Below, in pieces: positions 17,157-26,437 of a stretch of DNA of 64,000 bases. The notes under the pieces are model-generated. The model was not told the origin of the DNA and searched no databases. It saw only the letters and a program-made list of their open reading frames with translations. The stretch is from Corynebacterium uropygiale (lineage in GTDB: Bacteria; Actinomycetota; Actinomycetes; Mycobacteriales; Mycobacteriaceae). The position numbers and the translations under genes were made by a program. The first letter of the stretch is position 1. Each line of letters starts with the position of its first letter. The DNA lies in assembly GCF_021568315.1 (NCBI RefSeq), contig NZ_JAKGSI010000006.1, forward strand, positions 62,001-126,000. The letters run 5' to 3'.

Positions 17157-20036
17157 ATGACTACGCCGAGCGAAGCGACCTCAGACAACGGGTTCCGCTA
17201 CACCCCGGAACTGGCAAACGACATCGAGAAGAAGTGGCAGGCCTGGTGGCAGGAGAACGGCACGTTCCACGCGCCGAACCCTGTGGGATCCTTAGCGCCT
17301 CAGAGCGGCGAGCAGCTGCCGAAGGATAAGCTTTTCGTTCAGGACATGTTCCCCTATCCCTCGGGGGCGGGCGTCCACGTGGGGCACCCGCTGGGCTACA
17401 TCGCGACGGATGTCTACGCCCGCTATAACCGGATGCTCGGGAAGAACGTCCTCCACACGCTCGGCTTTGACGCGTTTGGCCTGCCCGCTGAGCAGTACGC
17501 CATCCAGACGGGCACCCACCCGCGTACGACGACGATGGCGAATATCGCGAACATGAAGCGGCAGATCGGGCTGCTCGGCCTCGGTCACGATGAGCGCCGC
17601 TCCGTCGCGACGACCGACCCCGAGTTCTACACCTGGACGCAGTGGATCTTCCTGCAGATCTCCAACTCCTGGTTCGACGAGGAGCAGCAGAAGGCCCGGC
17701 CCATCGATGAGCTCCTCCCGCTGCTCGAAAGCGGCGAGCGCTCGGTGCCGGCCGACATCGCCGAGGAGGACGGGCGCAGCTTCCAGGACATGGATAGTGT
17801 CGCCCGGGCTCGCGTCGTCGACGCCTATCGCCTGGTGTACCGCTCGAACTCCCTGGTCAACTGGTGCCCGGGGCTCGGCACGGTGCTGGCGAATGAGGAG
17901 GTCACGGCGGAGGGCCGCTCGGAGCGGGGGAACTTCCCGGTCTTCCGCAAGAACCTCTCGCAGTGGATGATGCGCATCACCGCCTACGCGGACCGCCTGC
18001 TTGATGACCTCGAGCTGCTCGACTGGCCGGAGAAGGTGAAGTCGATGCAGCGGAATTGGATCGGGCGTTCCCGCGGCGCGGAGGTGGACTTCAGCGCGCA
18101 GAGGCACACGATCACCGTGTTCACCACGCGGCCGGACACCCTCTTCGGTGCGACGTACATGGTCCTGGCGCCTGAGCACGAGCTGGTCGATGAGCTCGTC
18201 GCCGGCGGCACGCAGTCCTATGAGGGCGTGGACCCGCGGTGGACGTTCGGGAAGTCGACGCCGGCGGAGGCCGTCCAGGCGTACCGGGAGTCGATTGCCG
18301 CGAAGTCCGACCTGGAGCGCCAGGAGAATAAGGAGAAGACGGGCGTCTTCCTCGGTGCCTACGGCATCAACCCGGTGAATGGCGAGGAAGTGCCGATCTT
18401 CATCGCCGACTATGTCCTCACCGGTTACGGCACGGGCGCCATCATGGCCGTCCCCGCGCACGACACCCGCGACTACGAGTTCGCCACCGTCTTCGGCCTG
18501 CCGATCATCGAGGTGGTGGCCGGCGGCTGCGTCGAGAAGGAGGCCTACACCGAGTCCGGCACCGCCGTGAACTCCGCCAACGAGAAGGGCCTGGACCTCA
18601 ACGGCCTGGACAAGGCGGCGGCCATCGCCCGCGCCATCGAATGGCTGGAGGAGAACGGCAGCGGCCGGGAGAAGATCCAGTACAAGCTGCGCGATTGGCT
18701 CTTCGCCCGCCAGCGCTACTGGGGCGAGCCCTTCCCCATCGTCTACGACGAGGACGGCGTGGCCCACGCGCTGCCCGAGTCCATGCTGCCCGTCGAGCTG
18801 CCCGAGGTGGAGGACTACAACCCCGTCGCCTTCGACCCCGAGGACGCCACGAGCTCCCCGCAGCCCCCGCTCGCGAAGGTCCGCGACTGGGTGGAGGTGG
18901 AGCTGGACCTCGGCGACGGCCCGCGCACGTACACCCGGGACACCAACGTCATGCCCCAGTGGGCGGGTTCCTCCTGGTACCAGCTCCGCTACATTGACCC
19001 GCAGAACAGCGACATCTTCTGCGACCTGGAGAACGAGCGCTATTGGACCGGCCCGCAGCCGGAGGAGCACGGCCCCCAGGACCCGGGCGGCGTGGACCTC
19101 TACGTCGGCGGCGTCGAGCACGCGGTGCTTCACCTGCTCTACTCCCGCTTCTGGCACAAGGTGCTCTATGACCTCGGCTATGTGAGCTCCAAGGAGCCCT
19201 ACCGCCGCCTGTACAACCAGGGCTACATCCAGGCCTATGCCTACACGGATGCCCGCGGCGTGTACGTCCCGGCCGCGGAGATTGAGGAGCGCGATGGCCG
19301 CTTCTGGTGGAAGGACGAGGAGGTCTTCCAGGAGTACGGGAAGATGGGCAAGTCGCTGAAGAACTCCGTCTCCCCCGACGACATCTGCGCCCAGTACGGC
19401 GCCGACACCCTCCGCGTCTACGAGATGTCCATGGGCCCGCTCGACACGTCCCGCCCCTGGGCGACGAAGGACGTCGTCGGCTCCCAGCGCTTCCTCCAGC
19501 GCCTGTGGCGCCTCATTATCGACGAAAATTCCGGCGCACTGCTTACCCAGGACCTCCCCCTCACTGAGGAGGACCAACGGCAGCTGCACCGCACCGTCGC
19601 GGGCGTGCGCGATGACTACGCCAATCTCCGCATGAACACGGTGGTGGCCAAGCTCATCGCCTACGTCAACTATCTGACGAAGACCTACCCGGAGACGATC
19701 CCGCTGGATGCCGTGAGCCCGCTGGTCATCATGGTCGCGCCGGTGGCCCCGCACATCGCGGAGGAACTGTGGTCCCGCCTGGGCCACGAGGACACGCTCA
19801 CCTACGAATCCTTCCCCACCTTCGATGAGAAGTGGCTCCACGACGATGAAGTCGAGCTTCCCGTCCAGATCAACGGCAAGGTCCGCGCCCGCATCATGGT
19901 CGCTGCCGACGCCTCCCAGGAGGACATCGTCGAGAAGGCCCTCGCGGAGGACCGGGTTGCCGGCTTCGTCGAGGGGAAGACGATCGTGAAGAAGATCGTT
20001 GTGCCGGGGCGGATGGTGAACCTCGTCGTGAAGTAA
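17157..20036 (+). CDS. leuS: Leucyl-tRNA synthetase
   Basis: A 959-residue class I aminoacyl-tRNA synthetase charging tRNA-Leu. The HIGH-type motif is HVGHP in the N-terminal 85 residues, the KMSKS-type motif is KMGKSLKNS near residue 735, and a CP1 editing domain lies between ([25 protein letters not shown]). The C-terminal anticodon-binding and tail domains are complete. The length is normal for actinobacterial LeuRS. The region is strongly codon-biased toward G/C third positions, which produces a very long antisense open frame that is not a gene. It stands alone between a terminator and the convergent ybbN-like gene. Confidence 0.98.
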   Translation: MTTPSEATSDNGFRYTPELANDIEKKWQAWWQENGTFHAPNPVGSLAPQSGEQLPKDKLFVQDMFPYPSGAGVHVGHPLGYIATDVYARYNRMLGKNVLHTLGFDAFGLPAEQYAIQTGTHPRTTTMANIANMKRQIGLLGLGHDERRSVATTDPEFYTWTQWIFLQISNSWFDEEQQKARPIDELLPLLESGERSVPADIAEEDGRSFQDMDSVARARVVDAYRLVYRSNSLVNWCPGLGTVLANEEVTAEGRSERGNFPVFRKNLSQWMMRITAYADRLLDDLELLDWPEKVKSMQRNWIGRSRGAEVDFSAQRHTITVFTTRPDTLFGATYMVLAPEHELVDELVAGGTQSYEGVDPRWTFGKSTPAEAVQAYRESIAAKSDLERQENKEKTGVFLGAYGINPVNGEEVPIFIADYVLTGYGTGAIMAVPAHDTRDYEFATVFGLPIIEVVAGGCVEKEAYTESGTAVNSANEKGLDLNGLDKAAAIARAIEWLEENGSGREKIQYKLRDWLFARQRYWGEPFPIVYDEDGVAHALPESMLPVELPEVEDYNPVAFDPEDATSSPQPPLAKVRDWVEVELDLGDGPRTYTRDTNVMPQWAGSSWYQLRYIDPQNSDIFCDLENERYWTGPQPEEHGPQDPGGVDLYVGGVEHAVLHLLYSRFWHKVLYDLGYVSSKEPYRRLYNQGYIQAYAYTDARGVYVPAAEIEERDGRFWWKDEEVFQEYGKMGKSLKNSVSPDDICAQYGADTLRVYEMSMGPLDTSRPWATKDVVGSQRFLQRLWRLIIDENSGALLTQDLPLTEEDQRQLHRTVAGVRDDYANLRMNTVVAKLIAYVNYLTKTYPETIPLDAVSPLVIMVAPVAPHIAEELWSRLGHEDTLTYESFPTFDEKWLHDDEVELPVQINGKVRARIMVAADASQEDIVEKALAEDRVAGFVEGKTIVKKIVVPGRMVNLVVK

Positions 20037-20099
20037 GCCGGCGCGGGGCCACTCGGTTTCTGGCCCGGCCTCGCGCTTTCCCCGCGAGCTCCCCAGCAG

Positions 20100-21104
20100 C
20101 TAGAAGACGGCGTTAGCGATAGCGCGCCGGGCTGCGGGGAGCTCGTCGCTGTTCGGGGGAAGCAAGGTGAGGAGCTGGAGGAGCCGCGCGCGGACCTCGG
20201 GGTGCTGCGTGAGCGGGATGAGACGGCGGACGGCGGCCTCTGGTTGATCGAGGATGATGTGGGCGTCGGCGGCGTCGAGGGCGGCCTGCGGGTTCGTGGG
20301 CTCCGCATCGGCGAGGCGAATGGGGTCGGCGCTCGGGGGTCGCTGCTGCGCGCGTTCGAGGACGGACACGGCGGCGATGGCGCGCTCGACGACGGGACGG
20401 TCGCTGGGGGATGCCGTGTCCTGCAGGGCGGCGTAGATGCTGAGGGCCTCGGAGTAATCGCCGGTGGCGACGGCCTCGGCCGCCGCGCGGAGCTCGGTTT
20501 CGGGCAGCTCGGACGGGGCGTGGCTGGCGGGCTGGGAGCCGGCTGTGGCGATCTCCGGGCGCTCGCCGGGGGCGTGGCTGGCGGGCTCGGTCTCGAATCG
20601 CGCCTCGGGCGGGAGCCCGGGGAGGCGGGCGCTCGCGTGGGTGAGGGCGGTGTCGATCCAGGCCTCGAGCTCCTCGGTGTGTGCGATCCCCGTGTGGCCG
20701 ATCGCCGTCCCGTCCGCCACGGCATAGAGCCGCGGGAGGGACTCGGGGTGGAATTGATCGATGACCTCGGGGTCGGAATCGGCGTTGACCCAGGCGAAGA
20801 CCCACTGTCCGGCGGCGGCCGTCGCGGCGGCGGAGAGAGCTTTGCGCGTGCGGGCGACCCCGGGGTCGAGGGGGCCGCCCAGGAGAACGAGGACGGGAAT
20901 CTGCCGCGAGCGCGCAATGATGTCACGTTCCACGTGAAACACGGACACGGTGATGGCGGGGCGCACGGTCAGTGGGGCCTGGACCTCCGGCTCGGACGCG
21001 CTCCCTCCCTTCCGCAGCGAGGCAGGAACGTCCTCCCCCATGACCTCGAGGTCGCGCGCAAGGTCAGGGCTACAGGAATCATGCGGTGGGTGGTGCTGCA
21101 GCAT
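20100..21104 (-). CDS. YbbN-like thioredoxin-fold protein, degenerate active site
   Basis: A 334-residue protein with an N-terminal thioredoxin fold (IPVLVLLGGP..., then FAWVNADSDPEVIDQFHPESLPRLYAVADG) and a C-terminal TPR-like helical region (ALSIYAALQD, NPQAALDAADAHI), the organisation of YbbN/CnoX co-chaperones. The usual Cys-x-x-Cys is replaced, so it cannot act as an oxidoreductase. A linker contains a repeated PASHAP motif. The start at 21104 is chosen because TAGGGT lies exactly 7 bases upstream. A parS site is embedded near the N-terminus and read as Phe-His-Val-Glu. Not in an operon. Confidence 0.82.
   Translation of the reverse strand: MLQHHPPHDSCSPDLARDLEVMGEDVPASLRKGGSASEPEVQAPLTVRPAITVSVFHVERDIIARSRQIPVLVLLGGPLDPGVARTRKALSAAATAAAGQWVFAWVNADSDPEVIDQFHPESLPRLYAVADGTAIGHTGIAHTEELEAWIDTALTHASARLPGLPPEARFETEPASHAPGERPEIATAGSQPASHAPSELPETELRAAAEAVATGDYSEALSIYAALQDTASPSDRPVVERAIAAVSVLERAQQRPPSADPIRLADAEPTNPQAALDAADAHIILDQPEAAVRRLIPLTQHPEVRARLLQLLTLLPPNSDELPAARRAIANAVF
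20926..20941. promoter_or_regulatory. parS site 5, in the ybbN-like gene
   Basis: CGTTCCACGTGAAACA matches 14 of 16 consensus positions. Confidence 0.7.
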
Positions 21105-21111
21105 GGGCACC

Positions 21112-21117
21112 ACCCTA
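21112..21117 (-). promoter_or_regulatory. -10 element of the ybbN-like gene (leaderless)
   Basis: TAGGGT, 7 bases, then the ATG at 21104. This favours that ATG over the two GTG codons just upstream. Confidence 0.5.
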
Positions 21118-21122
21118 CGCGC

Positions 21123-21347
21123 CTAGGACTCGTGCAGGCGCTTGAGCCGATTACGCCGCCGATTACGCAGGATGGTCCCCAGGGAGAGCGCCAACATGAC
21201 GATCCCGACAATAACCCCCGCCGCCCCGAGCAGCGCCGCCCACAGTGGTCGGCCATCGACCATGGTGGGCAACCCGCCAAACGTCACCAAGAGAATGAGC
21301 CCCGCGATGATGCGGACGCTGTAATTGCTGCTGTTCGTGTCCTCCAT
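21123..21347 (-). CDS. Small membrane protein, 74 residues
   Basis: Two hydrophobic helices (IIAGLILLVTFGG and LWAALLGAAGVIVGIVMLAL) are followed by a very basic C-terminal tail rich in Arg/Lys, so the tail is predicted to face the cytoplasm. The start at 21347 is supported by TAAGAT 7 bases upstream. It ends just before the -10 region of the ybbN-like gene on the same strand. I do not recognise a family; similar short DUF-type membrane proteins are common in corynebacteria. Confidence 0.7.
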   Translation of the reverse strand: MEDTNSSNYSVRIIAGLILLVTFGGLPTMVDGRPLWAALLGAAGVIVGIVMLALSLGTILRNRRRNRLKRLHES

Positions 21348-21354
21348 GCTTTGG

Positions 21355-21360
21355 ATCTTA
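21355..21360 (-). promoter_or_regulatory. -10 element of the small membrane protein (leaderless)
   Basis: TAAGAT, 7 bases, then the ATG at 21347. Confidence 0.5.
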
Positions 21361-21397
21361 GCCGCACCGCGCCGCGGCATCCCGGACGGCGAGCCCC

Positions 21398-22090
21398 TCA
21401 GCCCCGGAACCAACTGGGAGCCTGGGCCTGGAACTCCTCTGGGCTGAGAGCCCCCACCCCGGCGGGAATCACCGCGCCGAGCGGAACCCCCGTGACGTCC
21501 GGGAGGTCCTCGAGGTTGAGCCTCTCCGCCAGCTCCGGTTCCGACGGGTAGCTCCCGATGATAAGCTCCGCGCACTCGAGCCCCCTGCGGCGGAGGGCCT
21601 CGACGCTCAGCTCCGTGGAGTTCAACGTGCCGAGGGCGGCCGTCGTGACGAGGACGCACTCCGGGGCGAGCCCCTGCTCCTGCAAGCATATGCCCAGGTC
21701 AGCGAGGGTCCACGGGGAGTTCTTCTCCACGCCGAGGCGCACGAGCAGCCCACCGGCGCCCTCGATGAGGAGGTGATCGCAGCGCTCGGCTGCGGCGGAG
21801 ACGGCGTCGAGGACCGTGCCGAGGGCGAGCGGGTCCATGCCTGCGCGCCGGGCGGAGATGTCCGGCGCGAGGGGCTCCGGGAAGCGCGCGCATTCGATGA
21901 GCTGGGCGGCGTCGAGCCCCGTGAGCCGGGTGATGGTGGCGAGGTCCCCGGATCCCTCCGGCTCCCCGGTCTGGGCGGGCTTCATGACGCAGACCGTGCG
22001 GCCCTCCGAGCGGGAGCGGAGGGCGAGCGCCGCGGTGGCGATGGTCTTGCCGACGTCGGTATTTGTGCCGCTGATGAGTGTGATCGTCAT
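21398..22090 (-). CDS. bioD: Dethiobiotin synthetase
   Basis: A 230-residue ATP-dependent carboxylase that closes the ureido ring of 7,8-diaminononanoate to dethiobiotin. The P-loop GTNTDVGKT is at residues 8-16 and is the family hallmark; MKPAQTG and LIEGAGGLLVRLG follow in the right order. The ATG overlaps the bioA stop (ATGA), so bioAD form a two-gene operon. No bioF or bioC is nearby, in line with corynebacteria, many of which make biotin only from an external precursor. Confidence 0.96.
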   Translation of the reverse strand: MTITLISGTNTDVGKTIATAALALRSRSEGRTVCVMKPAQTGEPEGSGDLATITRLTGLDAAQLIECARFPEPLAPDISARRAGMDPLALGTVLDAVSAAAERCDHLLIEGAGGLLVRLGVEKNSPWTLADLGICLQEQGLAPECVLVTTAALGTLNSTELSVEALRRRGLECAELIIGSYPSEPELAERLNLEDLPDVTGVPLGAVIPAGVGALSPEEFQAQAPSWFRG

Positions 22091-23367
22091 GATTGGGCCT
22101 CCACGATGGCGCTCATGGCGGAGCAGATCGTGGTGATCTCCTCCTCTGAGCTGGGGAACATGGGCATTGTATAAACAAGTTTGCCGAAGGGGCGGAGCCA
22201 GACGCCGGCATCGACGCAGGCGCGGGTGGCGCGTGGCATATCGACGGGGCAGCGCATCTCGACGACGCCGATGGCCCCGAGGACTCGGACGTCGGCCACC
22301 CGCTCGTCGGCACGGAGGGGGGCGAGGCCCGCGCGGAGCTGCGCCTCGATGCGGGGAATCTGGCGCCGCCACTCGCCGCGCCGGATGATCCCCATCGCCG
22401 CATGACCCACCGCGCAGGCCAGCGGATTGCCCATGAACGTGGGCCCGTGCATGATCCCGCCGTGGGCCTCGGACACCGTGCGGGCGATCTCCGTGCTGGT
22501 GAGAGTGGCGGCGAGCGTACAGAATCCGCCGGTGAGGGCCTTGCCGACGCAGAGGATGTCGGGGGTTGCGGCGGCCGCGTCGGCTCCGGTGGTGAAGAGG
22601 ACGCCGGTGCGGCCGAAGCCCGTCGCGATCTCATCGGCGATGAACAGTCGGCCGTGGCGGCGGCAGATGTCGCGGATGCCGCGGACGGTGGCCTCGTCGT
22701 GGAAGCGCATGCCGCCGGCGCCTTGGACGACGGGTTCGATGATGAACGCGGCGACCTCGTCGGTGAGGAGGCTCTCGACCTCCCGGAGGTACGCGGCAAT
22801 CTGCTCCTCCCCTGCCCCGCGATCGGGCGGGCGTGGGGCGAAGACCTGCGGGGTAAGCGCGCCGGCCCAGAGGGAGTGCATGCCGCCCTCGGGGTCGCAG
22901 ACGCTCATGGGCCAGTGCGTGTCCCCGTGGTAGCCGCCCCGCCAGGTCATGATGCGCGTGCGCTCCGGGTGCCCGGTGGCGCGGGCGTATTGGAGCGCGA
23001 GCTTGATGGCCACTTCGACGGAGATGGACCCCGAGTCGGAGAAGAACACGCAGTCGAGCGGGTCGGGGGTGAGCTCGACGAGATCCTGGGCGAGAGCCAC
23101 CGCCGGCTCGTGCGTGAGGCCCCCGAACATGACGTGGCTCATCGTGCGGGCCTGCCGGGTAGCGGCATCCACCAGTTCCGGGTGGGAGTGGCCGTGGGCG
23201 ACGGCCCACCATGAACTCATCCCGTCGATGAGCTCTCTCCCGTCGCGGAGCCGCAGCCGGGTGCCCTTGGCGGAGGCGACGGGGAGCGAGGGGACGCGGC
23301 TCGGCAGGGGGCCGTAAGGGTGCCAGACGTGGCGGGCATCGAGTCGAAGGAGCTCCTCAGTGTTCAC
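22087..23367 (-). CDS. bioA: Adenosylmethionine-8-amino-7-oxononanoate aminotransferase
   Basis: A 426-residue PLP aminotransferase that converts KAPA to diaminononanoate using S-adenosylmethionine as amino donor. The segments RHVWHPYGP, GMSSWWAVAHGHSHPEL, 'MFGGLTHEPAVALAQDLVEL', 'WRGGYHGDTHWPMSVCDPEGGMHS' (shown in part) and the PLP-lysine region ADEIATGFGRTG ... CVGKALTGG identify BioA. The GTG at 23367 is chosen because TAAGCT lies 7 bases upstream (leaderless) and the conserved N-terminus begins right after; the open frame upstream overlaps the operator region. Confidence 0.95.
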   Translation of the reverse strand: MNTEELLRLDARHVWHPYGPLPSRVPSLPVASAKGTRLRLRDGRELIDGMSSWWAVAHGHSHPELVDAATRQARTMSHVMFGGLTHEPAVALAQDLVELTPDPLDCVFFSDSGSISVEVAIKLALQYARATGHPERTRIMTWRGGYHGDTHWPMSVCDPEGGMHSLWAGALTPQVFAPRPPDRGAGEEQIAAYLREVESLLTDEVAAFIIEPVVQGAGGMRFHDEATVRGIRDICRRHGRLFIADEIATGFGRTGVLFTTGADAAAATPDILCVGKALTGGFCTLAATLTSTEIARTVSEAHGGIMHGPTFMGNPLACAVGHAAMGIIRRGEWRRQIPRIEAQLRAGLAPLRADERVADVRVLGAIGVVEMRCPVDMPRATRACVDAGVWLRPFGKLVYTMPMFPSSEEEITTICSAMSAIVEAQS

Positions 23368-23374
23368 GTCTTTC

Positions 23375-23380
23375 AGCTTA
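23375..23380 (-). promoter_or_regulatory. -10 element of bioA (leaderless)
   Basis: TAAGCT, 7 bases, then the GTG at 23367. The BioQ-like operator lies 11 bases further upstream, over the -35 region. Confidence 0.5.
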
Positions 23381-23381
23381 A

Positions 23382-23413
23382 AGCCCCCTGCTGAACGGCG
23401 TTCAAACAGGGGG
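23382..23413 (-). terminator. Hairpin after lldD, enclosing the BioQ-like site
   Basis: AGCCCCCTG and CAGGGGGCT form a 9-bp stem whose loop carries the TGAAC/GTTCA palindrome; TTTAAG follows on the minus strand. It probably ends lldD transcription. Confidence 0.5.
23392..23404. promoter_or_regulatory. BioQ-like operator of bioAD
   Basis: TGAACGGCGTTCA is a perfect inverted repeat of the form TGAAC-N3-GTTCA, close to the TGAAC-N3-GTTAC site of the TetR-type biotin repressor BioQ known from C. glutamicum. It covers the bioA -35 region. Confidence 0.75.
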
Positions 23414-23459
23414 CTGACGTGGGGAAAGCGGCCGGCGTGGCCGCACCGGAAAGTGCGGA

Positions 23460-24707
23460 CTAGCTGCGGGCGCTGTCCTTCGTCTCCTCCCGGGGATCCC
23501 ACGGGGTGCGGACGTGCTCGCGGGAGAGCTCATCGATCCCGGAGACGCCGAGGAGGTGGAGGCTGGTGCTCAGCTCATTCGCGATGAGCTCGATGGCGCG
23601 GTCCACGCCCTGGCGGCCGCCGGCCATGAGGCCGTAGAGGTAGGCGCGACCGATGAGGCAGAAGTCAGCGCCGAGGGCCAGCGCAACCGCGACGTCGTTG
23701 CCGGAGCGGATGCCGGAGTCATAGATGATGTCGACGTCCGGCCCGAGCTCCGCGCGGATGGCCGGGAGCGCCTGGAGGGGCAGCGGCGCGCGATCGAGCT
23801 GACGGCCACCGTGAGAGGAGACGACGATGCCGTCCGCGCCGGCGTCGATCACCATGCGCGCATCCTGCGGGGTGAGGATGCCCTTGACCAGCAGCGGCCC
23901 GTCCCAGTTCTCGCGGATCCACGCGAGGTCCTTCATGTTGATCGTGGGATCAAACATGGAGTCGATGAGCTCGGGGAGGTTGTGGGTGGTGTTGGAGAGG
24001 GAGGCGAAGGTCAGCGGGTCCGTAGTGAGGAAGTTGAACCACCACTCGGGGCGCCAGGCGGCGTCGACCACCGTGGAGAGCGTGAGCTTCGGCGGGATGG
24101 TCATGCCGTTGCGGACGTCGCGGAGGCGCTGCCCGGCCACGGGGGTGTCGACGGTGACGATGAGCGCGTCGAAGCCGTTGGAGCGGGCGCGGCGCAGGAG
24201 GTCCCGGGAGGCCTCGCGGTCGCGCCACAGGTAGAGCTGGAACCAGCGGCGACCCGTCCCGGAGGCCGCGGCAACCTCCTCCACGCTGCGCGTGCCCATG
24301 GTGGAGAGAGCGAAGGGGATGCCGTGGGCTGCGGCGGAGGCGGCGCCGGCATCCTCGCCCTCGGAGTGCATGAAGCGGGTGAAGCCCGTCGGCGCGATGC
24401 CGAAGGGCAGCGCGGAGGGCCCGCCAGCGATGGTGGTGGCGAGCTTGACGTCCTGGTGACCCTGGAGGACGCGCGGGATGAGTTCGCAGTTAAGGAAGGC
24501 CTCGCGGGTGCGGTCGGCGGTGCGCTCGTCGACGGCGGCCCCGTCGACATAATCGAAGGCCGGCTTCGGGGTCCGGCGCTTGCCGATAGCCCGGAGGTCC
24601 GAGATGCTCGCGGTCTTCGAGAGCCGCGCGGCCCGGCGATCGAGCGAGGGCTTCGAGAATTGCATGAGAGGCAGGAGCTCAGAGATCTGCGGTAATTGCC
24701 GTTTCAC
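23460..24707 (-). CDS. lldD: L-lactate dehydrogenase (quinone), FMN-dependent
   Basis: A 415-residue FMN alpha-hydroxyacid dehydrogenase that oxidises L-lactate to pyruvate and feeds electrons to quinone. The FMN-barrel segments include 'FALSTMGTRSVEEVAAASG', ALIVTVDTPVAGQR, LVKGILTPQDA, and the active-site His in VVSSHGGRQLDRA, followed by DSGIRSGNDVAVALALGA. The GTG start lies inside a parS site and has GAAGGAAG six bases upstream; an ATG 14 codons in lacks a ribosome-binding site. An oxygen-using lactate or glycolate oxidase is less likely given close agreement with the corynebacterial LldD pattern. Confidence 0.92.
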   Translation of the reverse strand: MKRQLPQISELLPLMQFSKPSLDRRAARLSKTASISDLRAIGKRRTPKPAFDYVDGAAVDERTADRTREAFLNCELIPRVLQGHQDVKLATTIAGGPSALPFGIAPTGFTRFMHSEGEDAGAASAAAHGIPFALSTMGTRSVEEVAAASGTGRRWFQLYLWRDREASRDLLRRARSNGFDALIVTVDTPVAGQRLRDVRNGMTIPPKLTLSTVVDAAWRPEWWFNFLTTDPLTFASLSNTTHNLPELIDSMFDPTINMKDLAWIRENWDGPLLVKGILTPQDARMVIDAGADGIVVSSHGGRQLDRAPLPLQALPAIRAELGPDVDIIYDSGIRSGNDVAVALALGADFCLIGRAYLYGLMAGGRQGVDRAIELIANELSTSLHLLGVSGIDELSREHVRTPWDPREETKDSARS

Positions 24708-24715
24708 GTGAAACT
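24700..24715. promoter_or_regulatory. parS site 6, containing the lldD start codon
   Basis: CGTTTCACGTGAAACT has the perfect 14-bp core GTTTCACGTGAAAC. The minus-strand GTG at 24705-24707 inside the core is the lldD start. Confidence 0.85.
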
Positions 24716-24807
24716 TCCTTCGCGATGGACAAGACTGTGTGGGCTCATGATAGCCCTGCTATTACTTCGGGCCACCCTCGGCGTCCGGGGCGGTACGGGC
24801 GCGCCGT

Positions 24808-24813
24808 TATCGT
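24808..24813 (+). promoter_or_regulatory. -10 element of the FGGY kinase (leaderless)
   Basis: TATCGT, 7 bases, then the ATG at 24821. Confidence 0.5.
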
Positions 24814-24820
24814 GGAAGGC

Positions 24821-26437
24821 ATGAAGGCTTGCGATCCCGGCTCCCCAGACGCCCGCCCAGCGCGTCGGAAAATTCCCACGATGTCGGTTCCGTGCCGACG
24901 CTCTCAGGCGCCCTATGTGCTAGCCCTCGACATCGGATCCACGGCCTCGCGGGGCGGGCTCTATGACGCCCTGGGGCGCCCCGTCAAGGGCTCTAAGCAG
25001 CGCATTCCCCACCACTTCGACACCAACGCGCACGGCCGCAGCACGATCGACGCGGACGCCGTCGTGGATGAGTGCCGCCGCATCATCGACGGGGTACTCG
25101 AGTGCATTCGCGAGCACGATCTTGCCCCGCAGCTCGTCGGGGTGGCGATGGACACCTTCGCCTCGTCCTTCCTCCTCGTCCGCCGGGGGGAGGCGCTTAC
25201 CCCCTGCGCCACCTATGCCGATGCCCGCTGCGCCGCCGACGTGCACGCCCTGCGCGGCACTATCGACGAGGAGGCCTATCACGTCCGCACCGGGGTGCGC
25301 CTCCACACCTCCTATCACCCGGCGCGCCTGCGCTGGGCGGCGCGCACGATGCCGGAGGAGTTCGCCGCCGCAGATGCCGTCATGACCCTCGGCGAGTACG
25401 TGTACGCGAAGCTCGCCGGAGTCCGCGGGATCTCCACCTCGATGGCCGCCTGGTCGGGCATCCTTCATGCGCACACTGGCGAGCTGGACACGGCCATCCT
25501 CGACGTCCTGGGCGTCAGCCCTGAGCTCTTCGCCCCGATCTGCGACCCCTCGGAGCCCCTTCTCCCAACGAAGCTCCCCGCGGAATGGTCGGAGCTCGAG
25601 GGCCTCCCATGGCTCCCCGCCATTCCCGACGGCTGGCCCTCCACCGTCGGCCCGGGCGCAAGTGACGAGGACACGGTGGCCGTGGCCGCAGCGACGTCTG
25701 GCGCCGTGCGCGTCCTCCTCCCCCACGTCCCCGAGCGCATCCCCGGCGGCCTGTGGTGCTACCGCGTCTCCCGTGAGCAGTGCATCGTGGGCGGGGCGCT
25801 CAACGACGTCGGACGCGCGGTCTCCTGGCTGCGCTCCACCATCCGGGAGATCCCGGAGGAGGAGATCGCGGCGGCGCTCCTTGCACCCCCGCGCCCGGCC
25901 ACCCCGCACGTTCTGCCGTTCCTCTCCGGGGAGCGCTCCACGGGATGGGCCGCCGACGCCCAGGCAGCCATCACCGGGGTGACCGAGGCCTGCGGCCCCG
26001 CGGACCTCTGGCGAGGGATGGTCGAGGGCATTGTGCTCTCCTACCGCCGGGTGTGGGAGGAGCTTCGCGCCGCGGGCGCCCGGCCGCGGCGGATCATCGC
26101 CTCGGGGCGGGTGACCTCCGAGATGCCGGCGTGGCTCCAGCCGCTCGCCAGCGCGCTGGGCTGCGAGGTGACCCCGCTGGAGATGAAGCGAGCCACCCTG
26201 CGAGGCACCGCTCTCATCGCGCTCGACGCCCTGGGCCACTGCGCGACTCCGGCCACACCGCCGTGGGCTGAGGCCATCGCCCCGCGCACGGAGGAGCAGG
26301 AGTATTGGGACCGCGCTGCCGAGGAATTCCAGCGCTCCTATGACGCGCTCGTGGCACCAGCTTCCACAGCCTCCCAGCCGGCCGCGCCATCCGCGTCCCC
26401 CGCGGCCTCTTCACCCGGCGCCCCGGAGCCGCGATAA
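24821..26437 (+). CDS. FGGY-family carbohydrate kinase (gluconokinase-like)
   Basis: A 538-residue sugar kinase of the hexokinase/actin fold. The phosphate-1 motif is LALDIGSTASRGGLYD, an adenosine-binding motif lies near 'IIASGRVTSEMPAWLQPLAS', and GVAMDTFASSFLLV carries a likely catalytic Asp region. The sugar is not determinable; gluconate or a pentulose is plausible. The ATG at 24821 is chosen from the TATCGT -10 7 bases upstream; an ATG at 24881 starts nearer the kinase fold. The last 100 bases, encoding an Ala/Pro/Ser tail, overlap the convergent nnr gene, an unusually long overlap. Confidence 0.8.
   Translation: MKACDPGSPDARPARRKIPTMSVPCRRSQAPYVLALDIGSTASRGGLYDALGRPVKGSKQRIPHHFDTNAHGRSTIDADAVVDECRRIIDGVLECIREHDLAPQLVGVAMDTFASSFLLVRRGEALTPCATYADARCAADVHALRGTIDEEAYHVRTGVRLHTSYHPARLRWAARTMPEEFAAADAVMTLGEYVYAKLAGVRGISTSMAAWSGILHAHTGELDTAILDVLGVSPELFAPICDPSEPLLPTKLPAEWSELEGLPWLPAIPDGWPSTVGPGASDEDTVAVAAATSGAVRVLLPHVPERIPGGLWCYRVSREQCIVGGALNDVGRAVSWLRSTIREIPEEEIAAALLAPPRPATPHVLPFLSGERSTGWAADAQAAITGVTEACGPADLWRGMVEGIVLSYRRVWEELRAAGARPRRIIASGRVTSEMPAWLQPLASALGCEVTPLEMKRATLRGTALIALDALGHCATPATPPWAEAIAPRTEEQEYWDRAAEEFQRSYDALVAPASTASQPAAPSASPAASSPGAPEPR

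Noticed and set aside
17292..19841. 849-codon open frame antisense to leuS
   Set aside because: High-GC codon bias leaves the opposite strand open. It lacks a ribosome-binding site and any recognisable domain, while leuS is certain.
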